A DNA stretch of 64,000 nucleotides from Clostridia bacterium (GCA_017437005.1 JAFSBZ010000017.1:30599-94598), one strand, 5' to 3'; positions 49,561 to 59,283 are shown, counted from the stretch's first letter. Notes: generated from the sequence alone by a model not told the origin. Numbers and translations are program-made.

Positions 49561-50109
49561 ATGAAGGAACTATCACTTAATATTCTTGATATTACCGAAA
49601 ATTCCGTCAAAGCAGGCGCAACACTAACCGAAATCTCTATTATTGAAAATGGCGATACGCTTACAATTGTAATAAAGGATGACGGTTGTGGTATGAGCGA
49701 TGAGATTTTAAAAACAGTTGAAAATCCGTTTTATACAACTCGCATCACACGAAAGGTTGGTCTTGGCATTCCTCTACTTAAAATGGCGGCGGAACAAACG
49801 GGCGGAAGCGTTAAAATAGTTTCAAACACAAATGTAGCGACACACGGTACTACTGTTACTGCCAACTTTTTTAAAAATCATCTGGACTTTACTCCACTCG
49901 GTGACATAAAAGAAACTATCGTTACCCTAATACAAGGTCATCCCGATACCGATTTTCTTTTTATTCACCAAACACAATTAGGCGAAGTTAAACTCGACAC
50001 CCGTGAACTTCGCGCGGTCCTTGAGGGTGTCCCACTTGACACATACGAGGTAATCGTATGGATAAAAGAGTATCTTAACGAGCAGTATCAACTGCTAGAT
50101 AATAGATAA
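49561..50109 (+). CDS. GHKL ATP-binding protein (copy 2)
   Basis: A 182-residue protein with an ATPase domain in residues 1-100: LNILDITENSVKAGA (N box), KDDGCGM (G1) and KVGLGIPLLKMAAEQTGGSV (G2). The remaining 80 residues are a separate C-terminal part of unknown fold. It is longer than and distinct from copy 1, so the operon holds two different ATP-binding regulators. Four bases separate it from the PHP gene. Confidence 0.8.
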   Translation: MKELSLNILDITENSVKAGATLTEISIIENGDTLTIVIKDDGCGMSDEILKTVENPFYTTRITRKVGLGIPLLKMAAEQTGGSVKIVSNTNVATHGTTVTANFFKNHLDFTPLGDIKETIVTLIQGHPDTDFLFIHQTQLGEVKLDTRELRAVLEGVPLDTYEVIVWIKEYLNEQYQLLDNR

Positions 50110-50145
50110 ATTTATAAAATATTTCCAAGAAAGGAAGTTATAAAA

Positions 50146-50514
50146 ATGAAATCTTTGGCTGAACTTCAAGCAATCAAAGACAAAATGAAAGACAAGGTTG
50201 TAATCCGTGAAGGCGTAAGCACAACACGCGTTGTTGTTGGTATGGCTACCTGCGGTATTGCAGCAGGCGCACGTCCTGTGCTTAGCGCATTTGTTGAGGC
50301 AGTAAACGAGGGTGGACTTGCTCAAACAGTAACTGTTTCACAAACAGGTTGTGTTGGTCTATGCCAGTATGAACCTATCGTAGAGGTTTATGAAGCAGGT
50401 AAAGAAAAGGTTACCTATGTTAAAATGACTGCTGACAAGGCAAAAGAAGTTGTAGAAAAGCATCTTAAAGGTGGCAAGGTTGTAACCGAATACACCGTTG
50501 CTAACTGTGAATAA
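50146..50514 (+). CDS. Thioredoxin-like [2Fe-2S] ferredoxin subunit (HndB type)
   Basis: A 122-residue protein with an N-terminal helix and a thioredoxin-like [2Fe-2S] domain: ATCGIAAGA at residue 35 on, and TGCVGLCQYEP later. This is the small ferredoxin known as HndB in the NADP-reducing hydrogenase of Desulfovibrio. AAAGGAAG stands before the ATG. Codon use from here to 54124 is visibly more biased (frequent CTT, GGT, GTT), as in highly expressed genes. Confidence 0.85.
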   Translation: MKSLAELQAIKDKMKDKVVIREGVSTTRVVVGMATCGIAAGARPVLSAFVEAVNEGGLAQTVTVSQTGCVGLCQYEPIVEVYEAGKEKVTYVKMTADKAKEVVEKHLKGGKVVTEYTVANCE

Positions 50515-50531
50515 TATTTGGAGGTAAAGTT

Positions 50532-52352
50532 ATGATTCGTGCACATGTACTTATTTGTGGCGGTACTGGCTGTACCTCATCAGGTAGTAAAAAAATTCAG
50601 GAAGCATTTGAGCAAAACATTGCAGCTGCAGGTCTTGAGGAAGAAGTAAAGCTCGTTCAGACAGGCTGTTTTGGTCTTTGTGCATTGGGTCCTGTTGTTA
50701 TCGTTTATCCTGATGGTACTTTCTATAGCCGTGTTACCACAGACGACGTAAAAGAAATCGTTGAAGAGCATCTTCTTAAAGGCCGTCCTGTAGAGCGTTT
50801 GGTTTACAGCGACACAGGTGCCGAAGAGGTCGTAGAGGCTGCAAGCGTATCTCTTAACGATACAGCATTCTACAAATCACAAAACCGTGTTGTTCTTCGT
50901 AACTGCGGCGTTATTGACCCTGAAAACATAGACGAATACATCGCTATGGACGGTTACGCAGCACTTGGTAAGGTTCTTACCGAAATGAAGCCTGAAGACG
51001 TTATCCAAACTGTTTTAGATTCAGGTCTTCGCGGTCGTGGTGGCGGTGGCTTCCCAACCGGTCTTAAATGGAAATTCTGCGCTCCTAACAAGGCAGCTCA
51101 GAAATATGTAGTATGTAACGCCGACGAGGGTGACCCAGGTGCATTTATGGACCGTTCAGTTCTTGAGGGTGACCCACACTGTATTATTGAAGCTATGGCA
51201 ATTGCAGGTTATGCAGTAGGCGCTACAAAGGGTTACGTATATGTTCGTGCCGAGTACCCAATTGCTGTTGCTCGTTTGCAAAAGGCTATTGATCAGGCTA
51301 ACGAATACGGTCTTCTTGGTAAAGACATCTTTGGTTCAGGCTTTGACTTTGACCTTCAAATTCGTCTTGGTGCAGGCGCATTCGTTTGCGGTGAAGAAAC
51401 CGCTCTTATGACATCTATCGAGGGCAACCGTGGTGAACCACGTCCACGTCCTCCATTCCCTGCTGTTAAGGGTCTTTACAACTCACCAACAGTTGAAAAC
51501 AACGTTGAAACCTTTGCTAACATTCCACAAATCATCCTTAAGGGTGCTGACTGGTTTAAGACTATGGGTACCGAAAAGGCTCCCGGTACAAAGGTATTTG
51601 CACTGGGTGGTAAGATTGAGCACACAGGTCTTGTAGAAATTTCTATGGGTACTACACTTCGCCACATTATCGAAGATATCGGCGGCGGTATTCCTAACGG
51701 TAAGAAATTTAAGGCTGCTCAAACAGGTGGTCCTTCAGGCGGTTGTATTCCTGAATCACTTATTGATACCGAGGTTGACTTCGACAATCTTACAGCCATT
51801 GGTTGTATGATGGGTTCAGGCGGTCTTATCGTTATGGACGAAGACAACTGTATGGTTGATATGGCTAAATTCTTCCTTGAATTTACCGTTGACGAGTCTT
51901 GCGGTAAGTGTACTCCTTGCCGTGTTGGTACAAAACGTCTTCTTGAAATGCTTGACAAGATTACCGAAGGTAAGGCAACACTTGAAGACCTTGATAAGCT
52001 TGAAGAGCTTTGCTACTACATTAAGCAAAACTCTCTCTGTGGTCTTGGTCAGACAGCTCCAAACCCTGTACTCGCAACACTTAAGTTCTTCCGTGACGAG
52101 TATATTGCTCACGTTGTTGATAAAAAGTGTCCTGCAGGCGTATGTAAAGATCTTCTTACATTCGTTATTGATAAAGACAAGTGTATCGGTTGTGGTCTTT
52201 GCGCTCGTAATTGTCCTGTTAGCGCAATTGAAAAGACCGACTACATAGCACCCGGTCACAAGCTTGCTTCTTACGAAATTGATACTACCAAGTGCATTAA
52301 GTGCGGCGTATGTATCGGCAATTGTAAGTTTAAAGCAATTAGTAAAGTATAA
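50532..52352 (+). CDS. hydB: NuoF-like NAD(H)/FMN subunit of [FeFe] hydrogenase (HydB type)
   Basis: A 606-residue flavoprotein. In order: an N-terminal [2Fe-2S] domain (CGGTGCTSSGS, TGCFGLC), the NuoF core with GLRGRGGGGFPTGLKW (FMN/NADH site), NADEGDPGAFMDR and GAFVCGEETAL, a soluble-ligand-binding (SLBB) part, the NuoF 4Fe-4S site SCGKCTPCR, and two C-terminal [4Fe-4S] clusters (CIGCGLCARNC, CIKCGVCIGNC). It oxidises or reduces NAD(P) and, in bifurcating enzymes, splits electrons with ferredoxin. Full length and intact. Confidence 0.95.
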   Translation: MIRAHVLICGGTGCTSSGSKKIQEAFEQNIAAAGLEEEVKLVQTGCFGLCALGPVVIVYPDGTFYSRVTTDDVKEIVEEHLLKGRPVERLVYSDTGAEEVVEAASVSLNDTAFYKSQNRVVLRNCGVIDPENIDEYIAMDGYAALGKVLTEMKPEDVIQTVLDSGLRGRGGGGFPTGLKWKFCAPNKAAQKYVVCNADEGDPGAFMDRSVLEGDPHCIIEAMAIAGYAVGATKGYVYVRAEYPIAVARLQKAIDQANEYGLLGKDIFGSGFDFDLQIRLGAGAFVCGEETALMTSIEGNRGEPRPRPPFPAVKGLYNSPTVENNVETFANIPQIILKGADWFKTMGTEKAPGTKVFALGGKIEHTGLVEISMGTTLRHIIEDIGGGIPNGKKFKAAQTGGPSGGCIPESLIDTEVDFDNLTAIGCMMGSGGLIVMDEDNCMVDMAKFFLEFTVDESCGKCTPCRVGTKRLLEMLDKITEGKATLEDLDKLEELCYYIKQNSLCGLGQTAPNPVLATLKFFRDEYIAHVVDKKCPAGVCKDLLTFVIDKDKCIGCGLCARNCPVSAIEKTDYIAPGHKLASYEIDTTKCIKCGVCIGNCKFKAISKV

Positions 52353-52369
52353 GAAAGGAGCCAAATATA

Positions 52370-54124
52370 ATGGATATGATTAACGTAAAAATTAACGGTA
52401 TTGCAGTAAGTGTACCACAGGGCTCCACAGTATTAGAGGCTGCCCGCGTAGCAGGTGTAGAAATTCCTACCCTTTGCTTTATGAAAGAACGCAACGAAAT
52501 TGGCGCTTGCCGTATTTGTATGGTAGAGGTTAACGAAGGTCGCGGTTTCCGTATGGTTACTGCCTGCGTATATCCTTGTACCGATGGTATGGAGGTTATC
52601 ACTAATTCAGAAAAAGTTCAAAAGTCACGTAAGACTACACTTGAACTTATTCTTTCAACTCACGATAAAAAATGTCTTTCTTGCGCACGTTCTACCAACT
52701 GCGAGCTTCAAAAGCTTTGCCGTGATTACGGTGTAGATGAAGGCGCATTCGACGGCTTTAAGCCGGTTTACGAGCTTGACTACAGCACACCACACCTTGT
52801 ACGCGACAACAACAAGTGTATTCTTTGCCGTCGTTGCGTAGCAGTTTGTGAAGAGCAGTATGTAAGCGTTATTGGCGCAAATGACCGTGGTATTGACACC
52901 AACATCGGTCAGGCATTTGAGCTTTCACTCAACAACACACCTTGTATCTCTTGCGGTCAGTGTACTGCAGTTTGTCCTACAGGCGCTCTTACCGAAAAGG
53001 ATGATACAGACAAGATTTGGGCAGCTTTGGCTGATCCTACCAAGACAGTTGTTGTTCAGACTGCTCCATCAGTTCGTGCAACCTTGGGCGAATGCTTTGG
53101 TATGCCAATCGGCTCAAACGTAGAGGGCAAAATGGTAGCCGCTCTTCGTCGTCTTGGCTTCGCAAAAGTATTCGATACCAACTTTGCAGCTGACCTTACA
53201 ATCGTTGAAGAGGCTAACGAGCTTATTGACCGCGTTAAGAACGGCGGCGTGCTTCCGATGATTACCTCTTGCTCACCAGGTTGGGTTAAGTTCTGCGAAT
53301 TTTATTACCCAGATATGATTAATCATCTTTCTACCTGTAAGTCACCACAACAGATGGCTGGCGCAGTTATTAAGACATACTGGGCAGAAAAAGAAGGCAT
53401 TGACGCTAAAGATATCGTAAGCGTATCTGTAATGCCTTGTACTGCCAAGAAGTTTGAAATTGGTCGTGACGATCAGTCTGCTGCAGGTGTTCCTGACGTT
53501 GATATTGCTATCACAACACGTGAGCTTGGCCGTATGATTGAGCGTGCAGGTCTTAACTTCGTAAATCTTCCTGACGAAGACTTTGATAATCCACTCGGTG
53601 AAGATACCGGTGCTGCTGTTATCTTTGGTGCAACAGGCGGCGTTATGGAAGCAGCTTTACGTACAGCTAACGACTGGATTAGCGGTAAAGACAACGCTGA
53701 CGTTGACTACACTGCAGTTCGTGGCACAATGGGACTTAAGCAAGCTACTGCTAAGCTTGGCGATATGGAAGTTAAGGTTGCTGTAGCGAGTGGCGCTGCT
53801 GCTGCAAAGGTTGTTATGGACAAGATGAAGGCCGGCAACCCAGACGGTTGGACCTTTGTTGAAATTATGGGATGCCCTGGCGGTTGCGTAAACGGCGGCG
53901 GTCAGCCAATTCAGCCACAGTCAGTACGTGACACAGTTGATTTGAAGGCCGTTCGTGCTAAAGCACTCTACGACCAGGATGCTGCAAGCGCTATTCGTAA
54001 ATCACACGAGTCACCTGTTGTAAAGGCACTTTACAGCGAATGGTACGACGGTTTTGGCGGCCACAAGGCTCACCACGACCTCCACACAAGCTATGTAACT
54101 CGTAAGAAATACAACGCTGAATAA
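52370..54124 (+). CDS. hydA: NADH-dependent [FeFe] hydrogenase catalytic subunit, group A
   Basis: Makes or oxidises H2 at the H-cluster. The 584 residues contain a [2Fe-2S] domain (C36, C47, C50, C65), a His-Cys [4Fe-4S] site (HDKKCLSCARSTNC), two ferredoxin clusters (CILCRRCVAVC, CISCGQCTAVC), and the three catalytic motifs TSCSPGW, MPCTAKKFE and GCPGGCVNGGGQP, all canonical. A small-subunit-like tail follows. With HydB and HydC it forms the trimeric NAD(H)-linked enzyme of fermentative Clostridia. Maturation genes hydE, hydF and hydG are not in the window. Confidence 0.96.
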   Translation: MDMINVKINGIAVSVPQGSTVLEAARVAGVEIPTLCFMKERNEIGACRICMVEVNEGRGFRMVTACVYPCTDGMEVITNSEKVQKSRKTTLELILSTHDKKCLSCARSTNCELQKLCRDYGVDEGAFDGFKPVYELDYSTPHLVRDNNKCILCRRCVAVCEEQYVSVIGANDRGIDTNIGQAFELSLNNTPCISCGQCTAVCPTGALTEKDDTDKIWAALADPTKTVVVQTAPSVRATLGECFGMPIGSNVEGKMVAALRRLGFAKVFDTNFAADLTIVEEANELIDRVKNGGVLPMITSCSPGWVKFCEFYYPDMINHLSTCKSPQQMAGAVIKTYWAEKEGIDAKDIVSVSVMPCTAKKFEIGRDDQSAAGVPDVDIAITTRELGRMIERAGLNFVNLPDEDFDNPLGEDTGAAVIFGATGGVMEAALRTANDWISGKDNADVDYTAVRGTMGLKQATAKLGDMEVKVAVASGAAAAKVVMDKMKAGNPDGWTFVEIMGCPGGCVNGGGQPIQPQSVRDTVDLKAVRAKALYDQDAASAIRKSHESPVVKALYSEWYDGFGGHKAHHDLHTSYVTRKKYNAE

Positions 54125-54133
54125 TTAAAAACC

Positions 54134-54169
54134 AAAAGCACTTGCTATAGTGATATAGCAAGTGCTTTT
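54134..54169. terminator. Terminator after hydA
   Basis: Perfect 15-bp stem AAAAGCACTTGCTAT / ATAGCAAGTGCTTTT with a six-base loop; ends the hydrogenase operon and may serve the converging membrane-protein gene too. Confidence 0.9.
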
Positions 54170-54190
54170 CTTATTACTTTTTCTTATTAC

Positions 54191-54487
54191 TTAATACCCT
54201 TTTATTGCATGTATAATTAAATAAATTATAATAATCGCTGCGGTAACTCCAGGCAAAATAAATTTGACTGTATATTGCATAGTGTCAGTTTCGGAACCAC
54301 TTGATTTGTCGAAAAAATACAAACCTGTAACAAGTAGCGCATATAACGGTATAAAAACCAAAAAATCAATACTTCTAAATAAATCAGCACTGTAATTAAA
54401 ATACATATATGCGACAACACCGACAAAATACGCAAAGGATATTTTAAACCAAAACTTATAATCTCTCCAAAATTTTTCAGTTTTCAT
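54191..54487 (-). CDS. Small membrane protein at the end of the glycan operon
   Basis: A 98-residue protein with three hydrophobic segments and no known domain. The preferred start, ATG at 54487, lies inside the last codons of the serine hydrolase gene (an 11-base overlap), so it is coupled to it. No strong ribosome binding site is visible. Function unknown. Confidence 0.6.
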   Translation of the reverse strand: MKTEKFWRDYKFWFKISFAYFVGVVAYMYFNYSADLFRSIDFLVFIPLYALLVTGLYFFDKSSGSETDTMQYTVKFILPGVTAAIIIIYLIIHAIKGY

Positions 54488-55667
54488 TGCTTGTACCCAA
54501 ATCTTTATACAGTGCATTTCTTATTGCGCTCTGGTCGGGAGAATTACCCATTATATTTTGAAAATATGTAAGAGATACGTGGTTTATTGGGTCCACCATA
54601 GAAAATGCTCCTGCGGCGCCATCCCAACCAAATTCGCCCACAGGGCTTATAGTACCACTGGTTTCTGGTCGCATATGTACGCGCACACCAAGACCGTAGC
54701 CATAACCGCGGCGCATCTCGTCAAAATCGTCTGCTGCCGCTCCACTTACATGGTTAGTACCCCATAGTTTTACAGTTTCTTCTTTTAATATACGAGCACC
54801 CGTTTTACCTACACCACCACAGGCAACCATATCAAGAAATAATGCGTAATCCTCGGTAGTAGAGGTAAGGCCTGCGCCGCCGCTTTCGTACTCAGGAGAA
54901 ATGTTATATACACATTTTAAAGCTTCTTTTTTGAATACCGGCGGATTACCAAAATAACTATAGAGTGACGGCATTTTAGATTTATCTTCAGGCACACCAA
55001 AAAAGGTGTTTTTCATACCGAGTGGCTCAAATACATTTTTGCTCATATAATTGCCCAACGTTTCGCCCGACCAAATTTCAATAAGTGCGCCCAAAACATC
55101 GTGACAAAGGCTATATCTAAAACGAGTACCCGGCTCAAAGCCGAGTGTTTTATTTGCCATAGCACATACTAATTCTTGCGTGGTTTTTTTACCCTCGGCA
55201 GCAGCATTTCTCAATACATCGTCATAAAGGCTATAATCAAGACCCGCCGTCATGGTAAACAGATGCTTTACAGTAATTGGTGTTTTAGCGTAGCCGTCAT
55301 CGGTTACATCGACGTTTTCACCCACACTTTGACCACTTGCAATCTTTTTAGCGTTTTCGGTGTTAAGAGCATCGGCGGTTATCTTCATTTTGCTAAATTC
55401 GGGCAACCATTTAGAAATTTCGTCATCAAGACCATATTTACCCTGTTCAAGCAACTGCAGTGCACAACAGCAGGTAATCATCTTGGTCATTGAGTATATA
55501 AAGTATTGCTCATCACCTTTAATTTCGCCGCCGTTTTCTATATCCATAACACCTGTAAAATAGCGATATAATAATTCGTGATTGCGGTAAACAGCCACAT
55601 CAACACTCGGTCTTAGTTCATCGCTTACAAGCTCATCCATACATTTTTTAAGATTGCTAAAATTCAT
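54477..55667 (-). CDS. Serine hydrolase of the beta-lactamase class C / esterase family
   Basis: A 396-residue protein with the penicillin-binding fold motifs: S59-x-x-K62 (YSMTKMITCCCALQLLEQG), the tyrosine motif in FRYSLCHDVLG, and FGWDGAAG where beta-lactamases have KTG. There is no signal peptide, so it acts in the cytoplasm, more likely as an esterase or deacylase than as a beta-lactamase. It follows the GH29 gene by 12 bases, which suggests removal of ester groups from sugars released by the fucosidases; this is inference. Confidence 0.85.
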   Translation of the reverse strand: MNFSNLKKCMDELVSDELRPSVDVAVYRNHELLYRYFTGVMDIENGGEIKGDEQYFIYSMTKMITCCCALQLLEQGKYGLDDEISKWLPEFSKMKITADALNTENAKKIASGQSVGENVDVTDDGYAKTPITVKHLFTMTAGLDYSLYDDVLRNAAAEGKKTTQELVCAMANKTLGFEPGTRFRYSLCHDVLGALIEIWSGETLGNYMSKNVFEPLGMKNTFFGVPEDKSKMPSLYSYFGNPPVFKKEALKCVYNISPEYESGGAGLTSTTEDYALFLDMVACGGVGKTGARILKEETVKLWGTNHVSGAAADDFDEMRRGYGYGLGVRVHMRPETSGTISPVGEFGWDGAAGAFSMVDPINHVSLTYFQNIMGNSPDQSAIRNALYKDLGTSNEN

Positions 55668-55679
55668 AATATCTCCTCT

Positions 55680-56882
55680 TTACCACTCAATTTCAATTAC
55701 AATTGGCTCGTCTGCATATTTATCGGCATCAATTCCGTATATATGAAGCAACTCATCTTGGTTTGTCTTTGACATATCCATAAATTCGGGCAACGGAATA
55801 ACGTTGTAGTGAAGCACTTCACCCGAATTGACAAATCTAACACATTTAGGAACGTTAGGATAATTTTTAATTGCTACTGAATTTGAGATAATTCCCTCAT
55901 AAAAATGCAAATAGGTTTTCCCATTTTTTATGTTAGCTATGTATTTATTGTTTTTTATGCCATAATCAGTATCGTCAGCTTCGTGACATTCAAGGCAGCC
56001 GTTCATTCTATTATACCAATCAGAAATCTTTAAAAGATTTTGTTTGTATTCGTCGGTTATAACGCCTTTTTTATCGGGACCTACATTAAGCAGATAACTC
56101 GCCCCTGCCGACATATATCGATCAATTGCAGAGCACAAATGACGCTTGGTGTAAAAATCCTCGCCCACGCGATAACCCCAAGAGTGTACGCCGACAGAGT
56201 TACAGGCTTCGGTCATACGGGTAAAGCGACCACTGTTTTCCGCCTCGTATTCTCGCTCAGGAGTAGAAAAATCGCCTTCGCTCCAACCACGGTCGTTTAT
56301 GTAAATATCGGGTTGCAGTTTTCTTGCAAGTTCATTTAAAGACGGATCATAAATACACGGTGGTATGTCCCAAAATAGCGTGTAAATATCACCATAATTT
56401 GTAAGTAATTCAGTTATCTGCGCTTTAATAAACTCTCGCAGTTTTACTGTATCTACTTTAGTCTTATACTTAGCGCCCCATTGATGCGACTTGCTTTCGG
56501 GATTGTAGCCATATTCATAATGCCAGTCAGGATTGCTGTAATAAAGTGATAATAACATACCATGTTTTTTGCACGCATCTGCTAACATTTTGAGCACATC
56601 CTTACCATAAGGCGTGTTCATTATATTATAATCTGTGGCCTTTGTGTCCCACATACAAAATCCATCATGGTGCTTGGCAGTAAAACAGATGTATTTCATA
56701 CCGCACTTTTTTGCAAGCAACACCCATTCTTCAGGGTTATATTCAGTAGGATTAAACTGCATAGCCATTGCTTCATATTCAGTATATGGAATATTATAAC
56801 GCGCTAATGCCTGCTCGTGAAGACCAAACGTGGCATACGGACCCCAATGAATAAACATGCCAAATTTGTTATCAAATTTCAT
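55680..56882 (-). CDS. Alpha-L-fucosidase, GH29, cytoplasmic (gene 1)
   Basis: A 400-residue GH29 retaining fucosidase: FGMFIHWGPYATFG, TAKHHDGFCMWDTK (substrate HHDGF), LSLYYSNPDW, and the nucleophile-bearing strand LFWDIPP, with Asp in the place of the usual WFDG. The C-terminal beta domain is short. No signal peptide, so fucosides are imported first. Twenty bases separate it from the second GH29 gene. Linkage preference cannot be read from sequence alone. Confidence 0.9.
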   Translation of the reverse strand: MKFDNKFGMFIHWGPYATFGLHEQALARYNIPYTEYEAMAMQFNPTEYNPEEWVLLAKKCGMKYICFTAKHHDGFCMWDTKATDYNIMNTPYGKDVLKMLADACKKHGMLLSLYYSNPDWHYEYGYNPESKSHQWGAKYKTKVDTVKLREFIKAQITELLTNYGDIYTLFWDIPPCIYDPSLNELARKLQPDIYINDRGWSEGDFSTPEREYEAENSGRFTRMTEACNSVGVHSWGYRVGEDFYTKRHLCSAIDRYMSAGASYLLNVGPDKKGVITDEYKQNLLKISDWYNRMNGCLECHEADDTDYGIKNNKYIANIKNGKTYLHFYEGIISNSVAIKNYPNVPKCVRFVNSGEVLHYNVIPLPEFMDMSKTNQDELLHIYGIDADKYADEPIVIEIEW

Positions 56883-56902
56883 AAAATCCTCTTGTGTTAA
56901 AG

Positions 56903-58177
56903 TTATTTTGCGTAAAATGCTTTTATATCTTTAATTACATAGTCGCCACTATAAGAATTAATTACTACCTCATATTTTGAAGCACGCAAAGGACTAAACT
57001 TACATATAACCTTATGTCCTATTGTTCTGCCCTCAAAAAGCAAAATCTTTTTATGTCTGTATGCAGGAAGGTAACCATAAACGCTAAACGATTCTACCTT
57101 TTGTCCGTTTGTAAGGTCCTCTTTAATCACAACACAGTTGGTAAGATTTTTTTCCTGTGGCTTTTTCCACTCGTCAGTAGGACCTGCTTCGTTATGCGTT
57201 ATTGTATATGTATCGCCGTCTTTTTCCATTTCGCCAAAGTTAGCGGGAGAACCATAACCTGCCTTAATACGCTCGCCGAGTTCTAAAATGCGCTTAACGT
57301 CAGCATCAGGCAAAAGTCCGCGATTGTCGGGACCAATGTTTATAAGAAAATTAGAGCCGTGACCTACCGACATTTCGTACATACCAAAAAGCTCGTCAAG
57401 GCTTTTAATGGTATCTTCATTGTGGTCATAAAACCAAGTTGCACGTAGTTTGCAGTCACATTCAGCCGGTAAAAATACCGCCTTTGAAAGCTTTTGCTCT
57501 TCGATTGCAAACTCCGAAAAATCGGTTGATGATACAACAAGCGGATTATTAAGCGAAGCGTAACCGTCCTCGTTACCTACCCAGCGCACACCGGGTGTCC
57601 ACTCAGGGTCACAGAAGGTGAGCAAATCGGGTTGCATTTCTCCCATAGCTTTTACAATGCGGGCTTTGTCATATTCGTGGCCCTCGCTACCACAGCCATC
57701 AAACCACAAATAGTCAATTTTGCCGTAGTTTGTAAGCAGTTCCGTAATTTGATTTATAAAATAATCGTCATATTCCTTTTCGTTTTCAAACGGAATTGAG
57801 TATTTACCCCATTGCGCAGGCGAGTAATATAAGCCTACCTTTAAATCATATTTGCGGCAAGCGTCAACAAACTCGCGCACAACGTCGCCTTTACCGTCTT
57901 TCCACGGTGTTTGAGCAACGCTGTAGTTAGAATATTTACTAGGCCACAACGCAAAGCCGTCGTGATGCTTGGTAGTAAGTATAGCATATGTAGCACCCGC
58001 TTCTTTAGCAACGCGAATCCATTTCTCACAATCCAGCTCAGTTGGGTTAAACTTTTCGGGCGGCATATCCTTGTTGTCCCAGTCAACGTGACCGGGGTAA
58101 AAGCTACGAATACCAAAATGGAAAAACACACCGTATTCCCAATCTAAAAATTCTACCTGTTTTTTAAAACCGTTCAT
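56903..58177 (-). CDS. Alpha-L-fucosidase, GH29, cytoplasmic (gene 2)
   Basis: A 424-residue GH29 enzyme with YGVFFHFGIRSFYPGHVDW, TTKHHDGFALWPSK, GLYYSPAQWGKYS and the classical nucleophile strand YLWFDGCGSEG. A C-terminal beta-sandwich follows from about residue 310. It differs strongly from the neighbouring GH29 gene, so the two probably cut different fucosyl linkages. No signal peptide. It starts 12 bases after the deacetylase gene. Confidence 0.92.
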   Translation of the reverse strand: MNGFKKQVEFLDWEYGVFFHFGIRSFYPGHVDWDNKDMPPEKFNPTELDCEKWIRVAKEAGATYAILTTKHHDGFALWPSKYSNYSVAQTPWKDGKGDVVREFVDACRKYDLKVGLYYSPAQWGKYSIPFENEKEYDDYFINQITELLTNYGKIDYLWFDGCGSEGHEYDKARIVKAMGEMQPDLLTFCDPEWTPGVRWVGNEDGYASLNNPLVVSSTDFSEFAIEEQKLSKAVFLPAECDCKLRATWFYDHNEDTIKSLDELFGMYEMSVGHGSNFLINIGPDNRGLLPDADVKRILELGERIKAGYGSPANFGEMEKDGDTYTITHNEAGPTDEWKKPQEKNLTNCVVIKEDLTNGQKVESFSVYGYLPAYRHKKILLFEGRTIGHKVICKFSPLRASKYEVVINSYSGDYVIKDIKAFYAK

Positions 58178-58189
58178 AAAAATGCTCCT

Positions 58190-59221
58190 TTATTTACCGC
58201 CCTTTGCTGCATCGACAATATTTGTAACCATACCTCTGTTATTATCGTAATCTTTAAGCTCGCCCGAAATTTGATCTATTGTAATACCGCGCAACCTCAT
58301 AAGCTCACTTATAGAGCAAAAACGATATCCGGCCCTAAAGTAATCAGGCAATACTTCTTGTATAATTTCATAGGTGTTTTGGCTCGTTTCGTGACAAAGA
58401 ATAATATCTCCGTCTTTCCAAGTGCCTATACCCTTTTTAAATACATTATAGCTGTCTTCTTTTGAATTGCTACCCCAATCAAGTGCATCATAACTAAGCC
58501 ATATAACCGCCAAATTTTCTTCACCGCATATCTTAAATGTATTTGCAGTTGGTTTAATATTAGGCGGTCTGTAAAAACTTACTTCATACGGTGAGCCGTC
58601 ACGGAATTTAAGATTAGATTCAAGCTTGTGTATAAGATTTGTTATATCGGCTTTTATCTCATCGTATGTTGCTTCTCCGCCGCCGGTACCACCAATGGTT
58701 GCCACAAGGTGATTATCACCGTGATTGCCAATATCCCAACCGTAGTTTATAGCATTTTGCATTTGCTTATATTCATAATCACCTTTAATGTTATGTCCAT
58801 TTACAAAAAATGTACCTGCTCCTTCAAACGCCGCAAAATACTGCACGTATTGTGGCATCAGGTCCTTTGGACCATCGTCAAAAGTGAAAGCAATCAGTTT
58901 AAAGTCTTGTGGGTGCGATTTCCACTCGTAGTCAATATTAATTTTATCGTCCTCAGCAGATGTGCTTGTTATCGAACTTGTTTGTGAAGTTGTTGTGCTT
59001 GGCTGCTCGCTTGAAGCCGGTGTATCCACGCTACTGTCATTGTTTGTAATTTCAGAACTAACAACACTCTCGTTTAACACTGTATCATCCCCTTCAACAA
59101 CTACCTCTTCTTCAACAATAACCTCCACATTATCTGACAAATCAGGTTCCGAATTGCCACAACCAACAAAAGAAGTTAGCATTAAAAGAGCTAATAAAAA
59201 AGCCGTTATTCGTTTATTCAT
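58190..59221 (-). CDS. Lipoprotein polysaccharide deacetylase (NodB homology, CE4)
   Basis: A 343-residue membrane-anchored enzyme: signal MNKRITAFLLALLMLTSFVGC, a Ser/Thr/Glu-rich linker of about 75 residues, then the NodB domain with TFDDGPKD (catalytic and metal Asp), HGDNH (metal histidines), FYRPPN and LCHETSQNT near the end. It removes acetyl groups from N-acetylated glycans at the cell surface, either peptidoglycan or nutrient glycans. Start ATG at 59221. First gene of the operon running to 54191, and the only exported protein in it. Confidence 0.88.
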   Translation of the reverse strand: MNKRITAFLLALLMLTSFVGCGNSEPDLSDNVEVIVEEEVVVEGDDTVLNESVVSSEITNNDSSVDTPASSEQPSTTTSQTSSITSTSAEDDKINIDYEWKSHPQDFKLIAFTFDDGPKDLMPQYVQYFAAFEGAGTFFVNGHNIKGDYEYKQMQNAINYGWDIGNHGDNHLVATIGGTGGGEATYDEIKADITNLIHKLESNLKFRDGSPYEVSFYRPPNIKPTANTFKICGEENLAVIWLSYDALDWGSNSKEDSYNVFKKGIGTWKDGDIILCHETSQNTYEIIQEVLPDYFRAGYRFCSISELMRLRGITIDQISGELKDYDNNRGMVTNIVDAAKGGK

Positions 59222-59283
59222 CCAAAAAACTCCAATCGCCATTTTCTAAACTGATTTTAACATTACAAAGATATAAAGTCAAT

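Noticed and set aside
51816-52364. A 182-codon open frame opposite hydB.
   Set aside because: It is a shadow of the strongly biased codons of hydB, whose Fe-S motifs clearly establish the real frame.
54477-55667. Beta-lactamase conferring antibiotic resistance.
   Set aside because: There is no signal peptide and no KTG triad motif, and the gene sits in a glycan operon; an esterase or deacylase role is more likely.
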